Position numbers and translations under genes: made by a program
Origin: Hymenopellis radicata
Taxonomy: Eukaryota; Basidiomycota; Agaricomycetes; Agaricales; Physalacriaceae
Direction: 5' to 3'
Assembly (NCBI GenBank): GCA_015501595.1
Contig: JADNRX010000302.1
Span: forward strand, 1 to 64,000
Length of the DNA stretch: 64,000 nt
The notes under the pieces: generated by a model
Seen by the model: only the letters and a program-made list of their open reading frames with translations
Databases searched by the model: none
Told to the model about the DNA's origin: nothing
In this document: piece by piece, positions 33,056 to 43,453 of the stretch
How positions within the stretch are numbered: the stretch's first letter is position 1
Layout of the letters: every line of letters begins with the position of its first letter

Positions 33056-34379
33056 TTACTGGACTTCCAAAACCTCTGATTCTGTATCAGGCGGCTTCGC
33101 CGTTAGAAATTCGCAGTCCTTCGAATCAACCCGGGTCACCACGAGCGGAAACTTATTGTAAGGCAGTGCCCGTCGCCCACTAAGAATATGGGCAATTTGT
33201 CTGCAGCGCTGAGGTATGTACCTGTAATAGAGCGGTAGTCGGAGATGATAACTGCTCGGAAGCGGAGTGCATAGAAGGTATAACTGCTCGAGGGCTTCGC
33301 CCATAGTAGGACGTAACTCTGGATTCTTCTGTAACATCTGATCCCATAGAGGGCGCAGAAAACGCAGAGGAGGATAGCAGCTCTGCGGATACATCAATAT
33401 GAGGTGCTGAACAACATGGTAAGTTCGGACTTACCAGCGCCAAGTCGTCCGGGTCCGTCAGAACGGATGCCAATGCGTAGACGTCAGCTGGGAAGGGGTT
33501 GAAGAAGCCACGGCGATTGTGGCGATTCTCAGGATAGTAGTGGATCGTCCCTGGCCGCGCTGGAATTGTCAAGGACGCGGGGATGGAGTCACTGTCAAAC
33601 CGTTTCGACCTGTCGAAGTCGATGATGTGGTACCGAGGCCAGAAGTGTGTACGGGTGAGATGTTTGGCAATGCGAGTGTGGCTAGGGTAGCCCACACATG
33701 AACAGGATGATGGCCATGAGGGTATAGATCTCGTGCGTCCATCATGATGTTCAGTATTGAAATGTCTCTGCACGGGATGAGTAACGGTAAACCTGTACAG
33801 TTCCATGGCCTACTTGTGAGCAACGTGATGCCGATGCATGTACTCGAGGCCCTATCAGGATATTAGACACAGCTCAAGTAAAGAGGACGCTACGTACCTC
33901 GAATGTCTGGCGAATTGCATCGATTGCTTCCCCAACGGTATCGAATTTCGGCTGATCAATAGGATATAGCCGAGGCATAACGATTATTTGCGACTCTTGG
34001 TCGAATGGAGATTGCAAGACATCCCAGACTGGCACGCAGTGGTTTTGTGGGTCGTCCTTTCGCTCTGGGGCAGAGAAAAAGAGAGGTCGAGCTCTTTGGG
34101 AGATCGCTCGTTGGAAAGCCATTTCAGCATAACGGGTTTTCCGTCGTGAGCTCTAGTCGCATCCATGATGAATGGGTTCTACGTTTCAATCGCTCAGTGG
34201 CGGGTCTACTTTGAAATGAAAAGATGATACGCAACGGGATGGACAAAACTGTCTGGATGGCGTCTCCTTTCCTTCTCTGACAGCTTGAGCCATTGAGAGT
34301 CAGGTCGGAACTTGGAGCGAAGAATATAGCCAGACTGCTCGAGAAACGGCTGGTGCTGGAACCAGTAGCCATCCACCAT
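33056..34379 (-). CDS. Protein kinase-like protein
   Basis: Start ATG at 34379 (MVDGYWFQHQPFLEQ). Later blocks: NPFIMDATR, VWDVLQSPFDQESQ, FDTVGEAIDAIRQTFE, LEYMHRHHVAH then KDISILNIMMDA across a short intron (GTAGGC...GCAG near 33840-33775), YHIIDFDRSKRF, PFPADVYALASVL, and the C-lobe FLRPLWDQMLQKNPELRPTM. The catalytic loop is HKDISILN with conserved Asp and Asn, the metal-binding motif is DFD rather than DFG, and the C-lobe carries the late conserved Arg. This is a eukaryotic-type kinase fold of the fungal-expanded kind; substrates unknown. One missing base near 33715 separates the catalytic loop from the DFD block. Last exon is about 33056-33384. A decayed paralogue lies at 13930-14380. 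Confidence 0.7.
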
Positions 34380-34949
34380 GATAAATGTAGCTTGGTAAAG
34401 TTTTGAATTGACCGTTATGTCGTGTAGATGCTGCTTAGCATTCGCTACACCTCCGGTACTTACAATGAGAGTGAGACAAGGTGAGATGAACAGCCTTGAG
34501 GGAGGCGCAGACCGTGAGAATGTCTATCAAAAGGAGCAGGAAGGTTTAATGCCGGCGGCATCACCTCTTTCACCCTTCCGTTAAGAGGTCCAGCCTTCTT
34601 GTGCTAGCCATCGCTGGCAGCGTCGCAGACCGGCTCGACCTATCCTGTAAACTTCGTCGCTCACTATACCTACACCTGGTGGTCGCGTTGCAACACCCGA
34701 AAAAAGCTCTGTGAGGTTTCTGGGAAGGAAGAAACGAAGAAACGAATCAGTCGTGATTTCCCTGTCTGATCACCGCGCAGTGGGTGAGTGTAGAGCACTC
34801 CGTATCCTCTTGCTTTAGTGCTGATTGTTTACAGTCCTACTCTAACTAATACTATGGCGGTCATTAACGACGTTCAATGACAATATGGCGCACCTTCCAT
34901 CAAGCTGCACGACTCTCTCCATGCTCACGAGGAGCTATCGCTATGGCCT
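34380..34949. other. Intergenic DNA, nothing recognised
   Basis: Short random frames only; no repeat or RNA gene seen. Confidence 0.5.
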
Positions 34950-35360
34950 TTGTCCCATGCAACGGCCCACGACCGTGCATTTGGACGTCTGCCCTGGCAA
35001 TCGGTAAGGCCCATTCCTGAGACGCGCCTCAGATGCTCACTGGGTTCAGTTTCTGCTTTAGAACGAGAGCTAATTAACCTGTTGTGGACACGTACTACAG
35101 GGATTTCCTGCAGATTGTGTCTCTTTGTCTTAACCTCGTCAATACGCGGGCATCCCATATGCTGGATTTCGTTGCGGTGACTGTCGGTAAGTAAACATCT
35201 TCGCCTCCTCCCTCGTCAAGACAGGCTTGCGAACAAGAGATTTCACGCCTGAAGACCATTAAATTGATTTTATAATCAGTTATTTCTACTCGCCTGATGG
35301 TCGAGGTTTGGCAGGCGATACCTAAAGACGGACTCGCGAACTTTGTTTGACAGAAGAAAC
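34950..35360 (+). pseudogene. Family X fragment
   Basis: Contains SVSALERELINLLWTR (35044-35090), corresponding to SSASEREIINLLWTN in the 17.7-18.9 kb gene, followed by LVLTSSIRGHP and, at about 35265, the shared TTTTATAATCAGTTATT block and VEVWQAIPKDGLANF. Frames change between blocks and no start is evident, so this is treated as a remnant. Confidence 0.4.
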
Positions 35361-35751
35361 GACGACGATATTGGCCTATACAGACACAGGTATTATAAGA
35401 ATACACTGATGTGCTGTTGTATTGTATTGTGGACAGAAGATCAGAAATATCGTTATGTCAAGGACTATAAGAGTTCAAGAAAAGCCAGCTGCCAGTAAGT
35501 AGTGGACCCATTCACAAAATGCAGCGTGGGAAAGGAGGACCAAAAAGGAAATGGGTGGACTCGACGCTGTTTTCCTCCCTTCCCACCATGTCCTTCGTTG
35601 TCGCTCACCGGGCCACTACCCTCGTAAATCGCGCCATATGGATTCTGCTACGTATTTGCGCTCTAAAGGACCGACAAAGCTCCAAGGACGGTGACCGGCA
35701 TCCGCAAAGTTTTGGGCGAAAAGGGCAATAAAAAAAGCATATGGCCATGTT

Positions 35752-36560
35752 GTGGTGAGTGGACAACGGCTACCGTGTCTGTTTGTGGCTTACGATTTGC
35801 AGACGGCACTTGTGTTCGTCGACGGTATACCTCGCCGCAGGTCCTTGTGGTCAGTGTCTACAATCCCGCGCACGAAGCGTCAAAATCGCGTTTTCGCACT
35901 ACCCGTCACGGGCAGCAACCTAGCCTCGCAGGAATACGCCCCATTGAACTTTCGAGCCGCCTCACGGTACTGTTACGACCATCGCGCTTCCAGTAGCCGC
36001 CGCTCATCTGCTACACTGGTAAGCGAAATTCCTTCACCGTCTTGTGATGACCCAATCAGTTCTGCTTCCGAACGAGAGCTAATCATCCTCTTGTGGACAC
36101 ACTGCTTACCAAAATTATTTTCTGATCTCCCTCTTTCCGCTGTTCCGGCGACGAAGTGCTAACCATCATTCTTCACAGTTATACGCATCCATATCGAACG
36201 TTCGGCTGCGTGTATGATGCCTTCGAGCTCCCGTTGTGTGTCATCATAATTATTGGTGAGTGTTTCTTTTCCTCTACCCCTTCGTCGCGAAGACGAGTTT
36301 AGAGATTTTGAGGGTGTTGAACCTGATGACCATTGATTTGTTTTATAATCAATTGTTCCTACTGAGCGACTTATCTTCGTCTTTCTTCCCGCTGTGATGT
36401 CGCATATTGACTCTTTGGCACAGGCTCCGGTGCACATCTCGACCTGGCAACATTCCCCAAGCACACACTGAAGTATAGCCTTGGGAATTTTGGCCTGGCG
36501 TCGATTTGTATCAGTACCCACCAATCACAATAAGAAATTTTCTCCAGGTGGCGTGCCATT
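35752..36560 (+). pseudogene. Family X paralogue, probably incomplete
   Basis: An open stretch from 35752 reads VSGQRLPCLFVAYDLQTALV, FVDGIPRRRSLWSVST, SLASQ-like loops, then SSASERELIILLWTH (36059-36103). Downstream DNA (36330-36440) matches 18200-18090 in the other family X gene, including TTTTATAATCAATTGTTCCT and GGCACAGGCTC. A complete gene could not be assembled. It ends about 90 bp before tRNA-Cys. The interval 35361-35751 shows no other feature. Confidence 0.4.
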
Positions 36561-36649
36561 GTAGATGCTGTGAATTCGAGGATTCTGAGAGGCCGCGTCG
36601 CGATCCCGAGTCCAGAGATCAGAATGGCTCCATTGGATCCTCAGTCATG

Positions 36650-36729
36650 GACTTCGTAGCTCAGTGGTAGAGCATGCGACTGCAGTCAAGCATATCGCGG
36701 GGTCACGTGTTCAAACCACGTCGAGGTCT
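36650..36729 (+). tRNA. tRNA-Cys: tRNA-Cys (anticodon GCA) with an 8-nt intron
   Basis: Acceptor GACTTCG pairs with CGAGGTC (36722-36728, one G-T pair), discriminator T. D arm GCTC-AGTGGTA-GAGC; anticodon stem TGCGA/TCGCG; loop CTGCAG plus A with anticodon GCA; variable loop GGGTC; T arm ACGTG-TTCAAAC-CACGT. The extra bases TCAAGCAT (36686-36693) follow position 37, the normal intron site. All stems pair, so the gene looks functional. Discriminator T is usual for cysteine tRNA. Confidence 0.93.
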
Positions 36730-36830
36730 GCTTTTTGCGCCACAGTTTATGCGACTTGTATTGGAGGAGCATTAATTTTACCTAAACCCCACGGCGAACA
36801 TTGTGCCCCGCACGTCGCCAACAAAGAAAT

Positions 36831-36874
36831 TCACCTGATCAGACGTTTCGGCTTGGACCTTGCGATCAGGTGAC
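36831..36874 (+). promoter_or_regulatory. Paired E-box-like motifs upstream of FBX7
   Basis: CGATCAGGTGAC at 36863-36874, 127 bp upstream of the FBX7 start, and an opposed partial copy TCACCTGATC at 36831-36840. FBX7 is the only family member with two copies. Confidence 0.55.
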
Positions 36875-37001
36875 TCTTTCTTTTGTCTCGGAAAAGACAA
36901 TGCATTCACTTGACTTTTAACCACCACGACGAAGACTACCGACCAGCATTTCCTTCATCTCCATCATCATTGTCACTATATTGTCCGTACAAGCTAGCAA
37001 C

Positions 37002-39439
37002 ATGCCACCTGTAGTACTCCTTCGTCGCTCCGACCGGATTGCCGGCGCTACAGACAATACGGCTTCTGCCGGCACCAACACAAAGAAGAATGCAAAAGCA
37101 GCTCCAACCAAACAGCGCGGCAGACCAGCGTCTTCAACGACTGACGACGATGATCAAAATGACTCTCGTAGGAAAACACGGAAGCGCGCCATGACCAACG
37201 TTACGGTTGAATCTTCAGATGAACCTGCACCGACTCGTAATCAGCGTGGCATCTTGAAGCAGGTTACCGAGACCCCTCTCGACGTTTTGCTCGAGGTACG
37301 TGTCCATCATTGTTTGACCTTCCAGATCTAAAGTTTGCCTAGATCTTTTCGTATCTGGAGCCACTCGACCTCCTACGGATGAGTCGCACAACGAAGGCTC
37401 TGCGTGGCCTGCTTGTGAGTAAATCGTCGAGCTTTGTCTGGGAGAGGGCCCGTCTGGGAATGGAGGGTCTTCCTCCCATGATCGAAGGCTTCACCGAGCC
37501 GCAGTATGCGAACCTCCTTTTCGACACTCATTGTCACGTACGTGCATTCGTTGTGGGACTATTCAGACTCTTATTCCCCGTTTAGAATTGCTTGAAATCG
37601 CCAACGAAGGACGTGCAGTGGAGGATACGCATGAGGCTCTGTAAACAGTGCTTGGAAAAGAGCAAGATGTACGTGCAGCTCATTCTGTGCGACAGATTAT
37701 CTCTGACTTTGCGAAGCATGTTAACCGAGGGCGAACTTTGCAAGGCGTTTGGACAGTACAGCATTCTATCAGAATTACTTTCGATCACTCCATGTTCAAT
37801 CCCTCAAGGACGTTATCATCGGGATTCATACGGGATGCTTCTCGAAGAGTATAGGACACTCCGGATCCAACGTGGAACGCCGGCTGATTTTGCAGCCTGG
37901 ATTTTTAAGAAGAAGCAGGAGTACAAGGCTCTCGTTCAGGTGAGGCTTTACTGTTGCCTAGATAAATGCGCGTATACTCAACCTCAGCTTGCGAAGTCCT
38001 GCGTGGAGTACAACACATGGCTTACATTGAGGACTGAGGCACGCACAAGAGAGCTGGCCTCGATTCGCCATCAACGATTCGAATGGTAGTATTCGTTTAT
38101 ACCCAATTCCCTGCGCATGATACTCACATTTTCTGTAGTATCATTGCTCGCTTGGAAGCAGAGGGTTGGGAAGATGAATTGAAACTCGATTCAACTCGAT
38201 CCGGCCTCCGAAAACAGCCGCTTGTGAATCAGTCTAAAGAGCTGACTGACAAAAGTATGCTTCTTCCCATCACCCTCTTGTACTTGCTCTTATCCTTACC
38301 GATGTTCTCAGCGTGGGAGATCGTTCGACGTGGTGTCGCAGAATTCATGTCTCAGCGCCGCGCAGAAGTACTCGAGGAAAAGAAGAAACAGGTCATCCGC
38401 CAGCGCATCTGTCTTCTCGAAGAACTCGCGGATTCCCGGCTAAGCGAGTCGCCCGAAAGCCCGCCCAACCCCCCTGGCTCAGCGGTTTGTCTATACCAGC
38501 CCTTCTTCGATATTATCAACGACACGCCAATCGAGAAAGACGTCACGGCCAAGTTGAAGAAGGCGCTCAACCTGTCCCTCCCGGATATATGCGAGGATTG
38601 GAGACAGGACCAAGAAGAGCGTCTGAAAAAGATCCTCCGAAAGCAGGGGCGCAACGACGACGTCTCCTTGGCCGTCAACGCCTTCACCTGCGCCCAGTGC
38701 AGCTACTCACCGCCTATCCTGCATTACCCGTACTTTGCCTCGCACCGCTGCTTCTATTCCAGGGCCTCCTTTGGTTTGAAGACGGGGGAAGTCAGTACGG
38801 AGGTTTGGAGCGCTGAGAACGTGAAGGCACTGGATCTGGTTGATTACCGGAAGTGCGTGAAGGTCATACGGATGTGTGGGCTCGATCCGGATACGGCGAC
38901 TGCTGAGTATATGGACGCTGCTGATGTGTTTTTTCGGTGTGAGAAATGCGACTCGATCGAGGCGCTGTCTGCTCTGCTGATGAGGGAGGGATGTGACCCG
39001 CCCAAGAGGGTGTTCAGGAAGATCCGTTTGATGCGGTGGCGTACGGCTATGGTACGCTTTCACTGTGTCTTTGTTAACAGATTTTTGATGAGTTGGGTTA
39101 GAATCACGATTTTCTGGAGAAGGTGACGAGGGTGAAGGACGCTGAGCTTATCGCGTTGGGCCGTGCGAAGGAGAAATCCTTATTGGAAACGGGTCCGACT
39201 GCGGGGTCGTCAGCTCCGACGTTCGTCTGCGTCCACTGTAATATCGAGCAGCCTTTTGATGAACATCATCTTGATTCCGCGTTAGTACTTTCTTTCTATG
39301 ATTCTGGCATATACGTCGAGCTGACTTCTCCTTTTGTAGGCATCGGATAGGTGGTGAGTGTTACGGCCATTATCGACCTAGTTTGAAGTATGAAGGCTTG
39401 AATAATTTGTTGGTCCAGGTTAAACAGGCGATATCTTGA
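37002..39439 (+). CDS. FBX7: F-box family protein, intact
   Basis: Nine exons: 37002-37295, 37343-37537, 37586-37668, 37717-37939, 37997-38085, 38139-38254, 38312-39051, 39102-39280 and 39340-39439, total 2019 nt (672 residues) with consistent phases. Exons 4 and 5 of FBX3 are fused here. N-terminus MPPVVLLRRSDRIAG is basic, then RKTRKRAMT, and the F-box starts TETPLDVLLE-IFSYLEPLDLLRMSRTTKAL. Exon 2 ends FDTHCH. The C-terminal half carries FTCAQC, LHYPYFASHRCF, MCGLDPDTATAEYMDAADVFFRCEKC, MRWRTAM, FVCVHC and a last exon with GHYRPSLKY. Repeated spacing C-x2-C then H...H-x-C suggests bound zinc. Predicted SCF adaptor; this is the best reference copy in the window. Confidence 0.88.
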
Positions 39440-39620
39440 ATACTGACAGAGGATTGAACATTGATTAGAGACCAAATGTAACACATAAGTATATAGTAGT
39501 TCGGATACGAAAACAGAATGGGAACCAAATAAATTGGGCATGAGGAAGAAAGCATAGCAGAACAAGGGAAGGTACAGAGAAGGAGCAAAGAAAGAAGGGA
39601 TATATGAGATGTTGGATAGG

Positions 39621-42089
39621 CTAACCCGTATCGCCCGGCGTTGCGTTCGCCTGCTTCTCCCGGGCGCGTTGTCGCCGTTTGCGGTCTGCTGCCTTTTTGC
39701 GTGACTCTTCCGTGGATGCTGTTTTGGCCCTGTTCGTTGTAATGCGATGAGAAATGTGAGTAGAGAGACACGCTTACCTGCGAGCTCTTTGGGCTGCATT
39801 GCGGTTCTCGCGGTGTGTGGCCTCATATCGTCGCTCGGCAGCTTTGACGGCCTCTGAGCGCGTTCTTGAGGTTCGTGCGGGCGCCTGACGCTTTGGGGTT
39901 GGCCCGGCAGTGGGAGGCGAGGTGACGGCAGGACATGACGCCGGTTGAACAGGATCAGAGGGAACAGGATGCTGAGGCATTTCGTGGAGAGTGGGGGTGA
40001 GGGATGCTGGCGAAGCGCGGCGTGATGGAATATGTGCGCAGGGCGGGAGCTCAGAGTCGTCACGAGAGTGTGAGCGAGAGCGTTGTCTGGGTCTCTTCCT
40101 TGGCCTGGTATCCTCCTCCTGATCATCATCCTGATCCAAACCATCGTCTCCACCAAGCCCATCTTGATTGGTATCTTGATTGTCCTCATCAAGCAGCAGT
40201 CCAACATTTTCCTCCTCCACCCGCTTCATGATCATTCCCATGATTACATCTACACTTGCCGGCGTCTCCTCCTTCAACCTCCCCTTCAGCTTCTTCAGTT
40301 CCTTCACATGCGTCTTCACCTCCTTTCTCAAATGCTCCGCCGAAGACGACTCCAAGGCCGTTAGGAGGTTTTCATAGAGGTGCACAACAGCGACATGCTC
40401 TAATACGAACTTGCGCTGGTACGCTGCGCGCACTGACGCCGCGTGTTTGCGCGCCCCGTCAAGCTTACGCTTGGACACAGCTAGTTTGTCAACGGTGCGC
40501 TTGAGCTGTTCGGAGACTCGTGCTGTTTCCGCGCCATCTACATGAAAAGATGTACATGAGAAACTTATTCAAAAGTGAACGTGGACATACCTGTGCTAGT
40601 ACTTGTTGATGTATGCCGTCGGTCGTCTCCTCTTCCGCCAGCATTGCGTGAACAGAGAACCTCTTTCAAGGTGTCGTACTGCAGCTGTAGAGTAGCCGCA
40701 CGCGCTTCCACAACCGCCTTATCTTGATGCGCCTCATCGTACCGAATCTGCAGCTCGCGCAATTCGATCTGAAGCTGCTGGTGCACATCTGGATCTGGTG
40801 AATATCAGGCCCCAGTGCCCTTGATAACGAAGCACTCGAATAAACATACCAACTTGAGCATTCAAATCCCGGAATAGTTCAGCGCCGCCCATGTTCTCGA
40901 TTTCAAAATCTACGTACGGAGTCGGCGTAAAGACGGAGATTTATTCGAGGGGGAAGCTTACCGGACACTTTATCCTGCAACTCGGCCACTTCTCCTTCCA
41001 ACCTCACTTTGTCCGCTGCGAAGAGCACAGTCAGCGGGCGATTGAAAGGAAAAGGTGTACTGTACGTACAGCCAAGACACCGCGTTAACGCCTCTTGCTC
41101 TGACAGTTTTCGTTTCGTTCCTGTATACGTCCTGAGATTGGTAGCTAACAACGGGAAAATTACGTGCCTTCCAATTCGACGCCTTGTCGTCGGAATGCTG
41201 TATAATCGCGTGGGTATTGGGAGCAAAAATGTGGGATGGAAGAGCGCACATTCCAGTTCAGCGAGGTTTCGTTTAATTTCTAGAAGGATGTTAGAATAAC
41301 GCAATACATGTTAATCGATTAACCCACGGGTCTGCGCACGTTGAAGCTTTTCAGCCAGATCTTGGATAGTTTCGTCGCGAGCTGTTTATGTTAGGTATGA
41401 AATAGTAGCAACACGATAGATACGTACCAAAGACGACAGCCTGGGTATCCGCAACTTTTGTCTGGAGAGCTACAAAACGTCAAGTCCCAGGAGTAGCCAC
41501 TTGAAGGACCAACAGACCATCCTTTTCCTTCACGAGGGCTACGCACTTGTTTGGATACAGATATCATACGAAACTAAGACGTACCTGGAACCAGTACCAT
41601 ATCTATCGCGTCGTCGCTCGCAGTTGAACTGGAGCGAGGACTGGGATATGGCGCCTTCCTGGAAGACGAACGCCGAATTCTGAGTGTTGTCGTGTTGGAG
41701 GCATCTCTCGTCCTGAGGAAGTACCCTCTCTTTTCTGTCGCACCTTAGCGAGGGCGGCATCGAATACGTCCCGCGCCAAACCAGGCAGATCCTCTTGCAC
41801 GCGGGCAAACAGCTCGTCGTCGTAGCGACTGCACGAGTCGGAGTTAGCATGACATTCCGCATTTTTTACATCGAAGTTGGGCGCTGAATGCAGAACAGGG
41901 AAGATCATTGGCATTGCAGAATTTACAAGGCTATGAGAAGTTGAAATCAGTCGGGTAACAGTGCAAGGTAGATTTACTTACGATGGCCAAGTCAGCGTTT
42001 TTCTCGCACCATGTTCGCAAGCGTCTGGGTTCTGGCGCGATTTCTAGGGCAGCGTGGATGGCACTCTCGATAATCGCCTCTGCCGCCAT
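39621..42089 (-). CDS. Multi-exon coiled-coil protein with basic C-terminus
   Basis: Start ATG 42089 (MAAEAIIESAIHAALEIAPE); exon 1 ends AIV at GTAAGT (about 41980). Exon 2 opens PCKFCNANDLPC and RCKKCGMSC, a Cys-rich patch, then YDDELFARVQEDLPGLARDV; these two parts are out of phase by one base near 41855. Many short exons follow with heptad-rich helices (RDETIQDLAEKLQRAQ, DKVRLEGEVAELQDKV, LQIELRELQIRYDEAHQDK, KELKKLKGRLKEE). After an acidic linker and proline-rich stretch the end is strongly basic (SEAVKAAERRYEATHREN, RKKAADRKRRQRAREKQ), stop TAG at 39621. A nuclear structural or DNA-associated role is possible but not shown. Shares a 330-bp upstream region with the divergent 42.4 kb gene. 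Confidence 0.6.
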
Positions 42090-42420
42090 GATGGCAAGAG
42101 GTGCGCCGCTTTGAACCCATAAGTATTGAATATTATCAGGTAGCTGCCGCTCTCGGCATCCCCCGGCAAACAGTCGGCAGCTTTCATTGGCTTTCCTTCT
42201 TACAACGAGCACCTTTCATGGCTGAGGTTCTCTCAAAGCTTGGCCTCAGAGCGTTCATAACGCGAATACATTCTCAACAGATTAGCCACGGTGCCGTATA
42301 ACGGTGGTCCAAGAACAATCGGCAACAGGGCCTTGTCAGCCGCTGCTCACAAAGTTGAACCAAATTATGAACTAACGGATCCTTGCCAGCCTTGCGCGTA
42401 TGCGTTGAACATAAATGACC

Positions 42421-43293
42421 ATGTCTCTACTTGGAAACCTGCCTTGACTGCTTCTCGACCAACTGTTACCGGAGCGGGTAGCCGATGAACTCTTTGATTG
42501 CGTTCAAGCTGCCCATCCTTCTGTGTTGCGAGACGACTTCGATGCACTTCTGGAGATAGGAACCGAAATGCTGCGGAAGGAAATGTACAGTCCGCAGCGC
42601 TCCAGCAACGTCACGAACTCGAGGGGATGAATGGAGAACTTTGGGATTCCCTCCGTTGTCTTGAATCGACTTTGGCGACACTTGAACAGGAGAAAAACTG
42701 TCTCAGTCCAATTCGTCAAAGCTGCTCGACAAATAGACCGCCAAAGAGCGCGAATGGCTTGGTATGTTTTGTCGGAGTCTTGCTGTCTAACCACGCTGAC
42801 ATTCTTACATAGAAAAAGAGAAAATAGAGGTACTAAATGTTACATTGCAAGCGCGAGCCTGGAGGCGGAACAGCTGAAAGTCGTGAGGGGTGGACAACAT
42901 CGACTGCTCGACTCGAACGAATATGAGTCAGTGATGTATAGACTTTGTTGCCTTCGCCTGCACCTCACGCTTCTGCCAGTGCGTAAAGTTACAGCTCTCG
43001 ACACGCGCGTCGAGCAGTTAGACAATGGTGAGAAAAACTGACGAGGTGCAAGCATAATCTCAACAGTATGCCTTTCCTACTCCATTTCGCACTTTCGTAG
43101 AAGGATGTACACACAAGCAGAACGCCGACAAACACCAGGAATCATGGTACTGCTATACCTAACAGTCACTAAGCTACTCGGGAAGCTTTTATCCGCATAC
43201 CTGGTGGGTCGTCCTAACTCGGAAGATGCTGGCCGTGCGCCCACACCTAGCTCCTTGAAGAGACGCCGACGAGATTCTCTGGCCGCGGACTAG
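42421..43293 (+). CDS. Coiled-coil protein, several frame breaks
   Basis: Coding blocks on the plus strand: LLLDQLLPERVADELFDCVQ and FDALLEIGTEMLRKEM (42445-42590), LQQRHELEGMNGELWDSL and LESTLATLEQEK (42596-42700), an intron (GTATGT...CATAG, 42761-42813), KEKIEVLNVTLQARA then SLEAEQLKVVRGGQHRLLDS, KVTALDTRVEQLDN before a GTGAGA donor (43027), and a last exon ending SLKRRRRDSLAAD at TAG 43293. Blocks fall in different frames by single bases and there is a TGA shortly after the putative ATG at 42421. Likely a real gene with consensus indels, or a decayed neighbour of the divergent coiled-coil gene. Confidence 0.45.
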
Positions 43294-43407
43294 GACAGAG
43301 GATGCAATGGAATTGGAAGATAGGACGGTGTTTTCACGGGCAAAGAGAGACGCAGTGTAAGACTAGTAACAGTACATAAATTATAAAATCTACTTGTTCA
43401 CGTCATG

Positions 43408-43419
43408 CGATCACCTGAC
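43408..43419 (+). promoter_or_regulatory. E-box-like promoter motif of FBX8
   Basis: CGATCACCTGAC, 34 bp upstream of the FBX8 start, followed by the CCACCACCATC leader also seen upstream of FBX1-FBX3. Confidence 0.55.
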
Positions 43420-43453
43420 CGTAATCAAGTCTCTTTTGTTCCACCACCATCCT

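Noticed and set aside
41840..41890. A 41-nt intron (GTAAAA...GTGCAG with a CTAAC branch site) in the coiled-coil gene
   Set aside because: It looks good by motif but yields the wrong phase for the downstream exon; left as a frame break.
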